Part shown: positions 18,382 through 27,808 of the stretch, one piece after another
Layout: each line of letters begins with the position of its first letter
Position numbering within the stretch: the stretch's first letter is position 1
Source of the DNA: Cytobacillus suaedae
GTDB taxonomy: Bacteria; Bacillota; Bacilli; Bacillales; Bacillaceae_L
Length of the DNA stretch: 64,000 bases
Reading direction: 5' to 3'
Assembly: GCA_014960805.1 (NCBI GenBank)
Contig: CP063163.1
Location: forward strand, 3,869,001 to 3,933,000
The notes under the pieces: generated by a model
What the model was told of the DNA's origin: nothing
Databases searched by the model: none
Seen by the model: the letters and a program-made list of their open reading frames with translations, nothing else
Program-made: the position numbers and the translations under genes

Positions 18382-18983
18382 ACATTTCCCCTTCTCCCTA
18401 CCACTGATTTTTCTTTATTTCTAAATTTCCTATAGTAAAACGCACCTACTAAACTAACTACCAACAATAAAGCTAGATAGGCATATATGCTATACGAGCT
18501 GAAGAAAGCCTGAACTGCTTCAACATTTCCATTAAAGTAATCACCTAAAAACAGCATGATAAAGGACCATGGATAAATTCCTAAAAAAGTTAAAGTCAAG
18601 TATTGAAGCAATCGAACCTTACTGATTCCTGCAACATAAGAAATATAGTTCCCAATCCCAAATGGTCTTGAGATGGCTATGCTCCACTTACCATACCGAT
18701 TAAAAAAGTGTTTCCCCTTGATAATGCCCTTTTCAAACCTTTTAGGAAGCAAGTCACCTGATTTCATACCAATATAATATGGAATGAGACTTGCGATACT
18801 ATAACATGCTGCCATCCCTGCAGCAATGAATGCCACACTTAAAAGGTCAGGCGATAATATATATCCAAATGATAAAACTAAAATAATTCCTGGAAACGGT
18901 AAGGATGAGCCTTCTAAAGCCATAACCATAAACAAGCCTGGAAGCCCGATTAATCCTAGCCATTCTACTATCTGTTGAATCAT
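18378..18983 (-). CDS. DedA-family (VTT) membrane protein
   Basis: A 201-aa integral membrane protein with re-entrant loops. The family Glu is in ALEGSSLPFPG (about 24), and the Arg/Gly pattern is in SRPFGIGNYISYVAG. DedA proteins are thought to flip lipids such as undecaprenyl phosphate or phosphatidylethanolamine, depending on subfamily. Its coupling to patatin and the nearby uppP fit membrane lipid handling. Confidence 0.88.
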   Translation of the reverse strand: MIQQIVEWLGLIGLPGLFMVMALEGSSLPFPGIILVLSFGYILSPDLLSVAFIAAGMAACYSIASLIPYYIGMKSGDLLPKRFEKGIIKGKHFFNRYGKWSIAISRPFGIGNYISYVAGISKVRLLQYLTLTFLGIYPWSFIMLFLGDYFNGNVEAVQAFFSSYSIYAYLALLLVVSLVGAFYYRKFRNKEKSVVGRRGNV

Positions 18984-19015
18984 TGCTTCTCTCCCACTTT
19001 CCCATTTTTATTCAG

Positions 19016-20158
19016 TTAAAGGATACACCTTCGATTTATTGAAGTAGTAGATGAATCCATTAAAGAATGAATAAAGCTCGAGACTGTTACCGGATGACCT
19101 GAACTTACTTCTAACAAATATTGCTGTAACGCTATATTAAATCCACTCGCGAAGGCTGGATTATTAAAATAGGTAATTAGCTGGTCTTCTAGTAATTGCT
19201 TCTCTTCAAGTACTTTTACGAGTCCTAGCTTAACTAGTAACTTTAAATTAATTTCCTCCTGACCCGGAAGAGCCGAATGAATAAAGATGGGTAGCTCTTT
19301 TTTAAGGGCTTCACTAATTGTGACTCCACCCGGCTTTGTTATGACGGCATCAACCTTATCATACAATTCATTCATTCTTTCACGTGATGAAATGTAGGAC
19401 AAAGGATGAATGTTATTACAATTAAGATTTACGATTTTCTCATATAGATTCTTATTCTTTCCGCAGAGAACAAAATATTCAACATCTTCTTTTCTCGTTT
19501 GTGATAGCAATTGAAAAATATCTCCTAAACCAACACTTCCTCCTGTTACAAGTACTCTTATTTTATTGCTTTTCTTCTCAGTAACTTTAGAAGCTTGATA
19601 AAATTGTCTACTAACTGGTATCCCAGTAACCAACACACGTACTTCAGCTAAATGATGCTTCTTTACTAACTCTTTCTTAGCTGCTTCCGTTGGGACGAAG
19701 TGATAATCAATTTTACTTTTTCCCCATACATCATTGATGAAGAAATCAGTATAAACATTGATAACTGGGATGTTACATTCATTATTACTTTTAAGCTGAT
19801 TTAAAAGATAAGAAGGAAAACCGTGAGTACAAATGATAAGATCCGGATTCTCTTCATCAAGGATTTCTCGCATCTTTTTTAAAAATAAGAATTCATAATA
19901 CCTATAGGATCGATTTGTTTTCGATTTACAAGCCATTTTCTTATAAACCCAAGCATAGGTTTCAGGCATATAATGAATCCATTCAAGGTATGTTTTAGTC
20001 ACGATGCTTTCTACAAGTGTATTCCATTCACTCAATAAATCAATTTTTTTACATTCAATATCCCCAGCGAACCTTTCAAGATAATCAGCGACTGTATCAG
20101 CAACCTGATGGTGACCCGATGGCATTCTTAGCAGAGGGAAGAATAATACCTTTTTCAT
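19016..20158 (-). CDS. Glycosyltransferase, MGDG synthase/UgtP-like
   Basis: A GT28-type protein of about 380 aa. The N-terminal domain has PSGHHQVA (about 14), and the C-terminal domain has GGSVGLGD, ITKPGGVTISEAL and LPGQEEIN, the nucleotide-sugar site of the MGDG synthase/UgtP/MurG superfamily. It probably transfers a sugar to a lipid at the inner membrane face. ATG 20158 is preferred because AAAGG lies 9 nt upstream. It is transcribed toward the DedA gene, 32 bp away. The exact lipid product cannot be told. Confidence 0.8.
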   Translation of the reverse strand: MKKVLFFPLLRMPSGHHQVADTVADYLERFAGDIECKKIDLLSEWNTLVESIVTKTYLEWIHYMPETYAWVYKKMACKSKTNRSYRYYEFLFLKKMREILDEENPDLIICTHGFPSYLLNQLKSNNECNIPVINVYTDFFINDVWGKSKIDYHFVPTEAAKKELVKKHHLAEVRVLVTGIPVSRQFYQASKVTEKKSNKIRVLVTGGSVGLGDIFQLLSQTRKEDVEYFVLCGKNKNLYEKIVNLNCNNIHPLSYISSRERMNELYDKVDAVITKPGGVTISEALKKELPIFIHSALPGQEEINLKLLVKLGLVKVLEEKQLLEDQLITYFNNPAFASGFNIALQQYLLEVSSGHPVTVSSFIHSLMDSSTTSINRRCIL

Positions 20159-20240
20159 CTTCATCAACCTTTCAAACAGTATGTAATTTAAGAATACATA
20201 ATGCGAAGGATTCTCCACACCAACCTCAGGCTAATTATGT

Positions 20241-20260
20241 AATAAGACCTGAGTCTTATT
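20241..20260. promoter_or_regulatory. Perfect palindrome upstream of the glycosyltransferase gene
   Basis: AATAAGAC-CTGA-GTCTTATT, 8-bp perfect arms, about 80 bp upstream of the glycosyltransferase start. It could be an operator or a second terminator hairpin for uppP. Confidence 0.45.
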
Positions 20261-20274
20261 TTTCCAATAAATAG

Positions 20275-20301
20275 AAAAGAGACCTCCACTTAGAAGGCCT
20301 C
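20275..20301 (-). terminator. Terminator of uppP
   Basis: Minus-strand stem GAGGCCTT/GAGGTCTC (with G-T pairs), loop CTAAGTG, followed by TTTTC. Confidence 0.7.
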
Positions 20302-20308
20302 CACTCAC

Positions 20309-21145
20309 TTAAAAATAGACAATATAGATAATTCCCGCTAACACAATACGATAAATCGCAAAAGGTACGAGCTTGATCTTGTTAATTAACTTTAAAAAGA
20401 AGCGAATTGAGATAAGTGCAAAAATAAATGCACTAATAAAACCTACAATAAAAAACGGTAATGCATCTAGTGTGAAGTACTCAATGTTTTTGATAAAAGA
20501 AATGCCACTTGCTCCAACCATGATAGGAACTGCCATAATAAATGTAAAGTCTGCTGCTGCACGATGACTGAGTCCTAAAAGAACACCACCGGATATCGTT
20601 GCTCCAGATCTAGAAAAGCCTGGCCAAAGTGACAAACACTGAATTGCACCAATCGTTAATGCTTGTTTGTAAGTAATCTTGTCTACCGTTTCAACAACCT
20701 CTCTTTTTCCACTCATTCTATCAGCAATAATCATAAATATCGCACCAATGACTAAACCAATTAATACTGTTTCAGTTGTAAACAAATGCTCATCAATATA
20801 ATCTTCAAAAAGTAAACCTAATACACCAGCTGGAAGTAGACCCACAATTACATGAGATAATTTGAGCTTTTTTTGCGTTGCTTCCTTAACATTTCGCCCA
20901 CGTAATCCTAACATTTCGATAAAGCGATCCCTAAAGATAACAACAACAGCTAAAATCGAGCCTAACTGTATGACAACCTTAAATGTATTGGCTACATATT
21001 TAGTTAAAAATTCCTCAGACTGAAGCCACATGTCATCAACAATAACCATATGTCCTGTTGAAGAAACAGGAGCGAATTCTGTTAAGCCTTCTACTATACC
21101 TAAAATGAGTGCTTTGAGTAATTCAATTAAGTTAATATCCATCAT
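20309..21145 (-). CDS. uppP: Undecaprenyl-diphosphatase
   Basis: A 278-aa polytopic membrane enzyme that recycles undecaprenyl pyrophosphate to the phosphate for cell wall synthesis; overexpression is known to raise bacitracin resistance. The signature LGIVEGLTEFAPVSSTGH is at about 15-33, with PGFSRSGATI at about 175. AGGAG lies 7 nt upstream of the ATG. Length is normal. Confidence 0.96.
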   Translation of the reverse strand: MMDINLIELLKALILGIVEGLTEFAPVSSTGHMVIVDDMWLQSEEFLTKYVANTFKVVIQLGSILAVVVIFRDRFIEMLGLRGRNVKEATQKKLKLSHVIVGLLPAGVLGLLFEDYIDEHLFTTETVLIGLVIGAIFMIIADRMSGKREVVETVDKITYKQALTIGAIQCLSLWPGFSRSGATISGGVLLGLSHRAAADFTFIMAVPIMVGASGISFIKNIEYFTLDALPFFIVGFISAFIFALISIRFFLKLINKIKLVPFAIYRIVLAGIIYIVYF

Positions 21146-21246
21146 TGTTTTCTCCTATTTTTAAAAAAATCTAAAACCTATTCAATGTATTTTAGCACGT
21201 GGTTGAAAAAAAGTATTCAAAAATAATAAGGTATGTAAATGCAAAT

Positions 21247-21268
21247 AAGACACCTAGGTCGGTGTCTT
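21247..21268 (-). terminator. rnpB: Terminator of rnpB
   Basis: AAGACACC/GGTGTCTT hairpin with loop GACCTA in minus orientation, followed by ATTT, about 25 nt past the RNA 3' end. Confidence 0.75.
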
Positions 21269-21287
21269 TTAACATCATTATTTTAAA

Positions 21288-21730
21288 TCAACAACAAACT
21301 TTACATCATACAATCCTCGTAAGCCGTGTTTTGTTCATCGAGTGCTGCAAGCGAAGGGTTTCTTCTCGCACATGATGGAGAACCATCTATCTCATAACTA
21401 TGTTATGGCGTCAGTTGGTTAAAATGTTCCCTTCTGACACTTCCCCTACCAAATTTGGGTTTCTCGCTCGTGGGGTTTACCTCGTTCCACCTTCAAGGTT
21501 TCCCTTAAAGCTCCGTCACTGTGGCACTTTCAAGGTATTCATACCATATCCTATCCAAAGAAGGACTTAGGTATTTTCCCTGCCGTCAGTCCAGCAAGCA
21601 GCCGAACTGCCCTAGCTTATTGTTTCGCTAGGCACGAACACTACAGACATCTCAGCCTGTGCGAGCACGGACTTTCCTCACAGACAATTGTCTGCGCGAT
21701 TCTCTCTGGTTGTATGAAGTTGTTGTCTAC
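21288..21730 (-). ncRNA. rnpB: RNase P RNA, type B
   Basis: Catalytic RNA of tRNA 5' processing. Read on the minus strand it contains the conserved GAGGAAAGTCC near the 5' end, GTGCCTAGCGAAA...AAGCTAGGGCAG, ACTGACGGCAGGGAAAA, GCCACAGTGACGGAG, GGTGGAACGAGGTAAACCCC and the terminal GAACAAAACACGGCTTAC. These blocks match B. subtilis type B RNase P RNA in order. The outermost CATACAACC near the 5' end pairs with GGATTGTATG at the 3' end (P1) and extends outward. Ends are good to about 10 nt. Confidence 0.95.
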
Positions 21731-21737
21731 GTTTATT

Positions 21738-21766
21738 ATCATACAACTTTATTTCGCAGAAGTCAA
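21738..21766 (-). promoter_or_regulatory. rnpB: SigA promoter of rnpB
   Basis: On the minus strand: TTGACT, 17-bp spacer, TATGAT. Transcription should start close to the RNA 5' end. Confidence 0.85.
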
Positions 21767-21814
21767 CATAAAAGAAACTGTTATTTCAAGTAAACTTTTT
21801 CCTTACATATAACT

Positions 21815-22357
21815 TCACATTAGATTTTCTATTTTCTCTCTGATACTAACTGGTAAAGGTTGTTGAAGGGCTTTCTCAAGAAGAAAAGGATGCTTAATGC
21901 CATTTTTAGAAAAGTAGTCTTCCAACAACGTTACCTTTTCCTGTTTATTAGGCATTAACTGATATAAGACGTACCAATCTTCAAGTGCTGTCAAAGGAAC
22001 TTTATTTTTATTTATTGTTATGGAATCTACCACTGACTCTTCATCAAATGTTAATTTGTATTTTCCAACTGGATGTTGAATGCAAAATCCACCCATAACA
22101 TCAATTTCAGTTGTATTCACAATGGATGTAGAAAAGTAAGTGGTGCAGAACGGATAAGTGCTAGACGCATCTTTTGCTGAACCTAATTCATTTAGCGTTT
22201 TTATTAAGTTTATTGCATGGTTTTCACTAACCAGTAAATCAATATCATTCGGATCCTTCACTAATTGATGAAAGTGAAGTAATAAAGAACCTCCAACACC
22301 CCAAGTAATGTTCTTTTTATTAATACAATTTGCTACATAAGCCAGTGTCTCTAACAT
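21815..22357 (-). CDS. Nucleotidyltransferase-superfamily protein
   Basis: A 180-aa protein with the nucleotidyltransferase core: GVGGSLLLHFH (about 20-30) followed by DPNDIDLLVS (about 37-46) and a later Asp in TEIDVMGG. This resembles minimal nucleotidyltransferases and AbiEii-like proteins, but there is no partner toxin or antitoxin gene next to it. Start at 22357: AGGA lies 8 nt upstream, and an ATG six codons earlier overlaps the terminator of the neighbour. Function unknown. Confidence 0.65.
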   Translation of the reverse strand: MLETLAYVANCINKKNITWGVGGSLLLHFHQLVKDPNDIDLLVSENHAINLIKTLNELGSAKDASSTYPFCTTYFSTSIVNTTEIDVMGGFCIQHPVGKYKLTFDEESVVDSITINKNKVPLTALEDWYVLYQLMPNKQEKVTLLEDYFSKNGIKHPFLLEKALQQPLPVSIREKIENLM

Positions 22358-22375
22358 AATGCATCCTACTTTCAT

Positions 22376-22402
22376 AAAAAAAGAGTGCGAAACCGCACCC
22401 TT
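22376..22402 (-). terminator. Terminator of the siroheme-domain gene
   Basis: Minus-strand GGGTGCG/CGCACTC hairpin with a T-rich tail, directly after the stop at 22401. Confidence 0.85.
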
Positions 22403-23030
22403 ATGTACTTACTGCATCCTGAATATTTTCAAAACCAAAACGGTTAATGAACTTCCAAAAAGCTTCCCGTTTTTTAGCGTTGCTTTTGTACACTTCTAAC
22501 AGCTTTTCAACTGTTGCAAATAATTCGTCTGGAGTTAGACCTTCTCTGAATTTAAATGCCGTTCTAGCATTTTCTCCTGTGGCTTTTCCACCGATGTATA
22601 AGTCATATCCTTCATTTCTTTTAATTACTCCAATGTCGTTCACTAATGGTTCACCACACGCGTTAGGGCAGCCAGTATAAGCTGGTTTTAGCGGCCATGG
22701 TACCTCTATTCCTGCAATTCGCTTATTTAATTCAATAGCAACAGGCATTCCCTCTTCTTCTGCCCCTTTACAGAACCCACAGGTACGTAGGCTCTTAACA
22801 TATGGACCTACTGGATAAACCGATAATCCTACCTGTTCAAATTCTGCCTTTACCATACTTACCTGACTTTCTAATACTTCTATATATAGTTGTTGGAAGG
22901 TTGTTAGCTCAATTTCACTGTCTTCTTTTATATACTTTGCAAGGGCAAATAGCTGTTTGGCATTTAGTTTTGCTCCAAATCCAATCCCGCCGTTTACTGC
23001 GAGCTTTATCGTTTTTTCTTTGTTGTCCAA
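22401..23030 (-). CDS. Nitrite/sulfite reductase-like 4Fe-4S siroheme-domain protein
   Basis: A protein of about 209 aa with the ferredoxin-like half domain (about 1-65) followed by one 4Fe-4S/siroheme domain. Cys motifs are TCGFCKGA (about 83) and GCPNACGEP (about 124, C-x3-C). Full assimilatory reductases are twice this size, so this is a single-repeat COG2221-type protein with unknown electron acceptor. A TTG start at 23030 fits the GGGGTGGG site; a GTG three codons earlier overlaps that site. It stands alone. Confidence 0.75.
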   Translation of the reverse strand: MDNKEKTIKLAVNGGIGFGAKLNAKQLFALAKYIKEDSEIELTTFQQLYIEVLESQVSMVKAEFEQVGLSVYPVGPYVKSLRTCGFCKGAEEEGMPVAIELNKRIAGIEVPWPLKPAYTGCPNACGEPLVNDIGVIKRNEGYDLYIGGKATGENARTAFKFREGLTPDELFATVEKLLEVYKSNAKKREAFWKFINRFGFENIQDAVST

Positions 23031-23115
23031 TATTCCCACCCCAATAATTCAAAAAATTTATTCTTTCTATAATATTTAAACAAATGTAAAGGTAGTAAGC
23101 AATACTTCAAGCATA

Positions 23116-24492
23116 TTAGATCTGATCTACTTCAATAGTTATTACAGTGCCTTTACCATATTGACTATCAACAAACACTTGACCACCATGTGCTTCGACT
23201 ATTTCCTTTACTATGGATAGTCCCAGGCCAGTTCCTCCACTTTCTCGGGATCTAGACTTTTCAACACGGTGAAATCGATTGAAGATTAGCGGAAGTTCTG
23301 GTTCAGGGATACCTATCCCTTCATCTCTCACAGAAATTATTAGTTTATTTATAGCCTCGTTTACCTCAACTATTAGAGTTACCGTACTATCACTACTCGA
23401 ATATTTTAAGGCATTATCTAAGAGATTTATCATTACTTGTTCGAATCTTGAACGATCTATATTTGCATATATCCCTGTCGGACATCTTAACGTTAAATGA
23501 ATCTTCTTTTTTTGAAAGGCTGGCTCTACTTTATTTGAAAGGTTTTTGATAAATTCACACATACTCACTTTTTCCTTTTGAATCGTAAACGAATGCTGGT
23601 CTATTTTGGCTAACTCAAATAAATCCTTAACTAAACTAGTAAGATGTTCAGATTCTTCGTAGATGATGTGTAAATATTTCTCCCTCTCTTCCTCACTAAT
23701 GCCTTTTCTCCTAGCAATATCTGCATAGCCCTTTACATAGGTAAGTGGTGTCCTAAGCTCATGAGAGATACTTGCAAGAAACTCAATGCGCTCTTTTTTT
23801 AAGTGATTTAAATCATTAGCTAATGTCTGAATACTATTGGCCAGCTCTCCTAACTCATCCTTGCTTGTATGATTAACACTAACTGAAAAGTCCCCTTTAC
23901 TAAGTTTTTCAGTTGCCTTTTTCATCCTAATTAATGGTTGAGTAATGGCTTGCGACAGAAAGAACACTGTAATGATTGTGAAAATAACAAGAAGACTTCC
24001 TACCAACATGAAATGATGTTGGAGTTTGTTAATCATATTTTGAATGGAAGATGTATCTTGAAACATATAAACATGACCAACTAGTTTTTCATTAATAATG
24101 ATCGGGCTAACGGAAGCTATATAAGATTGTGTTTCCCATCTACTTTCGACAATCATTCCTTCAAATGGGACATGTCCTCTTTCCGTTTGCATTAATGATT
24201 GAATAGCTGGTGTTAGTTCAGTCGATTTCGCAAGCACATCTCCTTCGTGTGTCATAATCACTACGTCTGTGTCAGTTTCTGATTCCATTAAAGCTACATG
24301 TTCAATCGTCATATCATCTAAACTTTTCTCCAGAACGTGTCGATGACTTTCTCCTCTTGCTCTTAATGCTGCCAGTTCTTCTTCAATACGAGAATCTACT
24401 AATCCCGAATATAAGAAGTAAAAAAGGATTACCTCAACAAGAATAATAAAGGAAAAAAACAACAATCCTAATTTATATGAAATTTTGTTCAT
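23116..24492 (-). CDS. Sensor histidine kinase
   Basis: A 458-aa kinase: membrane span (about 8-30), extracytoplasmic sensor (31-165), second span (about 168-190), HAMP (190-245), HisKA with SHELRTPLTYVKGY (His near 253) and HATPase_c with N, G1 and G2 boxes (LLDNALKYS, DEGIGIP, GGTGLGL). The start at 24492 has AAGGGG 9 nt upstream. It is the last gene of a four-gene unit with its response regulator, a CWB2 lipoprotein and a beta-propeller lipoprotein. The signal is unknown. Confidence 0.9.
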   Translation of the reverse strand: MNKISYKLGLLFFSFIILVEVILFYFLYSGLVDSRIEEELAALRARGESHRHVLEKSLDDMTIEHVALMESETDTDVVIMTHEGDVLAKSTELTPAIQSLMQTERGHVPFEGMIVESRWETQSYIASVSPIIINEKLVGHVYMFQDTSSIQNMINKLQHHFMLVGSLLVIFTIITVFFLSQAITQPLIRMKKATEKLSKGDFSVSVNHTSKDELGELANSIQTLANDLNHLKKERIEFLASISHELRTPLTYVKGYADIARRKGISEEEREKYLHIIYEESEHLTSLVKDLFELAKIDQHSFTIQKEKVSMCEFIKNLSNKVEPAFQKKKIHLTLRCPTGIYANIDRSRFEQVMINLLDNALKYSSSDSTVTLIVEVNEAINKLIISVRDEGIGIPEPELPLIFNRFHRVEKSRSRESGGTGLGLSIVKEIVEAHGGQVFVDSQYGKGTVITIEVDQI

Positions 24493-24608
24493 AAGTTTAC
24501 CCCTTACTATATTACATGAGTGTTGCTTCAAAGTTACCACCATTCAGCAATAGTTAAAAAAGGTTGGCTCTATATGAGTCAACCCTTGTTAATTGTCTAA
24601 TGAATGAA

Positions 24609-25832
24609 TTAGTGTCCTCCATGGCCTCCATGACCATTACCGTTTTCCGGGATAATCTCTAGCATGATATCAAGTGCACCTTGTTCCTTCATTGTAATAG
24701 CATCACCTGAACCAATAAGGTAACCATGGTTGTATGGCCCTGTTGTTGGATCATCCTTAAATGTAGGTTGCAACTTCCCTAGGAACTCATGAATATCGCC
24801 TGAAATCTCACCATTTTCAAGCCAGATTAACGGGGCATGCTTACCTAAGTGTGCAAAAGGTGCTGCTGCAATTGCATACTCTGCATTTTCAGTAGAAACA
24901 AATGAAAAGCCATGCCCTGGTTCAGTTAAGCCCCAACCAAATCCTGTTTTCTCATCCTTAAATTTTGCAAACTCAATTGAAGTTGTTATTGGATCATTCC
25001 CTGTAATTCTAGTAATATCCCCAAATTCCTGTAATTGTTTTTCAATATCTTTTGAAATAATACTTTCTGGTCCTAAGATATAGATTGTCGCTCCATCTTC
25101 CCTAAGTTCTAATGCACTCTTAGTAGCTTCAGGAACCTCCTCTTTCGTTACATAAAGAATAGGTTCAGGCATATGGCTAATCCAGTTACCTGCTAATATT
25201 GAATATAACTTTGCATCCTCATCTGAAGATACAATAATAACACCTCTAGGGTATTCTCCTGATACCTCTGCATATTTTTTATCGATTTCACTCGCAAAAT
25301 CCGGAGCATCTTTTCCACTGATTTTCTCTACCTTATAATTCTCTAGCTGGTCTTCAAAGTTAAGTTCCGTGTTCCCTACTAAAAAGATTTGAGTGCCGTC
25401 ACTAATTCCAAGTGGGGCTAATCGATCAATTTCCTCTATTGTTTGCTGTGGTAATTCATCATTTTCATAAAACAAAATAGGTCCATTATTGGGATGATGG
25501 ATCAGGTTAGCTGATGCCAAAGCGACTTGCCAATTCTCAGATGGAGCTAGGATAATCGCACCTGGTTTATTTTCATTATGAGTAGCTGGCCAAATCGTTC
25601 TAGAAACTTGGACAGCAGTATCGACTAAGTTTTCTGTGTCGAGCCTTGTAATATTTTTCGTACTATAAACGTTTGGTTCCTTTTTAATATCGTTACCTTG
25701 TGCACTATTTTCTGTTGATTCTTTCTGATCTGTAGGATGGTTTTCGGTATTTTGAGATCCTTCTTCATTTGTTGAACAAGCTGCTAAAGTCATTGCTACT
25801 AAAAGAAATATAAGAAGTACTACTTTTTTCAT
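24609..25832 (-). CDS. Lipoprotein with cell-wall-binding type 2 (CWB2) repeats
   Basis: A 407-aa protein with a lipobox (LAAC, Cys near 20), a Ser/Glu/Asn-rich linker and CWB2-like repeats in which LASANL-, ILFYENDELP- and GTQIFLVGN-type blocks recur. CWB2 domains bind anionic wall polymers. The C-terminus is NGHGGHGGH, a possible metal-binding tail. Start at 25832: AGAGGGG lies 8 nt upstream. It lies between the response regulator and kinase genes, so it may be a sensor accessory. Confidence 0.85.
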   Translation of the reverse strand: MKKVVLLIFLLVAMTLAACSTNEEGSQNTENHPTDQKESTENSAQGNDIKKEPNVYSTKNITRLDTENLVDTAVQVSRTIWPATHNENKPGAIILAPSENWQVALASANLIHHPNNGPILFYENDELPQQTIEEIDRLAPLGISDGTQIFLVGNTELNFEDQLENYKVEKISGKDAPDFASEIDKKYAEVSGEYPRGVIIVSSDEDAKLYSILAGNWISHMPEPILYVTKEEVPEATKSALELREDGATIYILGPESIISKDIEKQLQEFGDITRITGNDPITTSIEFAKFKDEKTGFGWGLTEPGHGFSFVSTENAEYAIAAAPFAHLGKHAPLIWLENGEISGDIHEFLGKLQPTFKDDPTTGPYNHGYLIGSGDAITMKEQGALDIMLEIIPENGNGHGGHGGH

Positions 25833-25929
25833 AGGTGCTACCCCTCTCATCAATACAATATAACTACACATACAATCTATCTCAAAATTGTGCAGAAATT
25901 ATGAAGAGATTGTTTATATCATTTTTACT

Positions 25930-26595
25930 TTATTCCCATTTATAACCAAGTCCCCAAACCGTTTTTAAGTGATTTTCAATTGGAAAATCTACCTTGCGCA
26001 GCTTATCTCGTATATTTCGAATATGAGAATCAACTGTTCGGTCCTCAATGTCCGCATCAAACCCCCAAACAGTTTCTAGTAACTTCTCACGGCTAAAAAC
26101 CATGTTCTTATTTTTCATAAGAAGACCAAGCATTTCAAATTCCTTAGGAGTAAGAAGGATTGTATGGTTATTATAGTGAATGGTATGGTGGTCCTTATCC
26201 CAAAGCAATCCATTCATTTCTATTTTAGTTGGTTGTTTGGTTCTTCTTAAGACCGCATGAATTCGTGCAACCAGCACCTCTTCATCAAACGGCTTGGTAA
26301 TATAGTCGTCTGCCCCAATCTGTAAACCTCTTACCATATCGGTATTCGTATCTCTAGCTGTAAGCATAATGATAGGAACATCAGAAAACCTTCGAATCTC
26401 TGAAGCAGTTTCCCATCCGTCCATTGACGGCATCATAACATCTAATAAAACTAAATCAACTTTATGATCCTCTAGAAAACTAATCCCTTTTTCACCAGAG
26501 TTAACTGAAGTGCATGTAAAACCATGGTGTCCTAGATATAAGGTTATTAGTTGAAGCATCCTAAGCTCATCATCAATCAATAATAATCGACTCAT
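25930..26595 (-). CDS. OmpR/PhoB-family response regulator
   Basis: A 221-aa regulator with a receiver domain (about 1-118; phosphoacceptor Asp in LLDVMMPSMDGWE near 52, Lys in TKPFDEE near 101) and a winged-helix output (about 128-221; TVDSHIRNIRDKLR). It follows the beta-propeller lipoprotein gene by 20 bp and precedes the CWB2 lipoprotein and kinase genes. The kinase at 23116-24492 is the likely partner. Confidence 0.93.
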   Translation of the reverse strand: MSRLLLIDDELRMLQLITLYLGHHGFTCTSVNSGEKGISFLEDHKVDLVLLDVMMPSMDGWETASEIRRFSDVPIIMLTARDTNTDMVRGLQIGADDYITKPFDEEVLVARIHAVLRRTKQPTKIEMNGLLWDKDHHTIHYNNHTILLTPKEFEMLGLLMKNKNMVFSREKLLETVWGFDADIEDRTVDSHIRNIRDKLRKVDFPIENHLKTVWGLGYKWE

Positions 26596-26615
26596 TATTC
26601 TCTTCCTTTACGTTA

Positions 26616-27644
26616 TTATTGAAGTTCCCCGCCTTTGACCAATTGTTTCCATGAATCTGCTCCATCTTTAGATAGATAAATATCACCATTAAAGCTTGCA
26701 AATACAATTTCTAACGGATTTTTTGGATTTTGGGCCAAGTACATAACCGCATCATTCTTTAATTCAGGAAGTTGCACTTCTAGTACACTTTCATCTTTGA
26801 GTGATTTCTTCATTAATTTAGGATTGCCATCAAATGCTCCGTACCATAGATTCTCTTGATCAAAGTAGACGGAGGTTCCTTGCATTTCTTCAGTTATTAG
26901 TTCAAAGCTTTGTCCTTTGTCTTTTGAAAAATAAATACCTTGTTCTCCTGCTATTGCGACAAGATTCGGATTGATAGGATGAGCTGCAATTAAGAATAGA
27001 TTTTCACCTAGATTCTCCGCTTCTACCTTCTCCCATGTCTTAGCAAGATCTTCGCTAACATATAGCTCTCCTGCTTTCATTTTCGAATTATTGTTTGGAG
27101 GTAAAGCATAAATTACATTCGATTGATAACCAACACCAAGAAGGTGGAAATCGGTTTCTCCTAATAATCCAAGACTTTCTAATGTTTCACCATTGTCAAA
27201 ACTTTTTAATACGCCAAATGGATTTGGGAGGCTTGTGTCTTTCCCAGGATGACCACTTGTAAAAAATCCTTGTTCAACCGCGTTAAAACCCATATAGTCA
27301 TTATTCTCTGTTTTTGTTTTAAACCAACTTTCGTTAGAATACACCTTTATTCCGTCATGAGTCGCAAAGAAGATGGCATTTTGGTCTCCAGCATAACCTA
27401 AGCCATGTATGTGATCTATTTTCCCATCGAATGGTTCAAAGTTTGGATGCTGTTCGAATGAGATAGATTGTACTGGTTCACTAGTTTCTGATTCCTCTTC
27501 TGGCTGATTTGACTCTTTCTCAGACGCCTCTTCTTGATTATTTATAGGCTCCCTAGGAAGGTTATTATTCTGTTCATTGCCTCCACATGCAGTAAGGAAT
27601 CCTCCTATAACTACTAAACTTAGTATTCCTAAGATTTTTTTCAC
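26616..27644 (-). CDS. Beta-propeller lipoprotein, F510_1955/BNR-like
   Basis: A 342-aa lipoprotein: lipobox LTAC (Cys20), an Asn/Glu-rich linker (21-65), then a propeller with HIHGLGY near residue 80 and repeats such as LYVSEDLAKTWEK, IYFSKDKGQSFE and IYLSKDGADSWKQ, which are Asp-box/BNR motifs. Proteins like this are often called F510_1955-family glycosylhydrolases, but no catalytic residues can be confirmed. First gene of the signalling unit with RR, CWB2 lipoprotein and kinase. Confidence 0.85.
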   Translation of the reverse strand: MKKILGILSLVVIGGFLTACGGNEQNNNLPREPINNQEEASEKESNQPEEESETSEPVQSISFEQHPNFEPFDGKIDHIHGLGYAGDQNAIFFATHDGIKVYSNESWFKTKTENNDYMGFNAVEQGFFTSGHPGKDTSLPNPFGVLKSFDNGETLESLGLLGETDFHLLGVGYQSNVIYALPPNNNSKMKAGELYVSEDLAKTWEKVEAENLGENLFLIAAHPINPNLVAIAGEQGIYFSKDKGQSFELITEEMQGTSVYFDQENLWYGAFDGNPKLMKKSLKDESVLEVQLPELKNDAVMYLAQNPKNPLEIVFASFNGDIYLSKDGADSWKQLVKGGELQ

Positions 27645-27751
27645 TACTTTTCACTCCTTATCAAAGCTATACATCATTTATACCATCACTACCTGTTTAT
27701 TTTCCGTAAAAAGTATGCAGAAATTATGAAATTTGAGTGTTCCTTAAATAA

Positions 27752-27783
27752 AAAAATGTGGCTCTTTTCTCCCGCCACATTAA
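27752..27783 (-). terminator. Terminator of the UPF0316 gene
   Basis: Minus-strand ATGTGGC/GCCACAT stem followed by six T. Confidence 0.85.
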
Positions 27784-27808
27784 ATATCACCTTCAATTTT
27801 CCCAGCAA

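Noticed and set aside
21815-22357. Toxin-antitoxin (AbiEii) system
   Set aside because: Only one nucleotidyltransferase-like gene is present; no partner antitoxin lies beside it.
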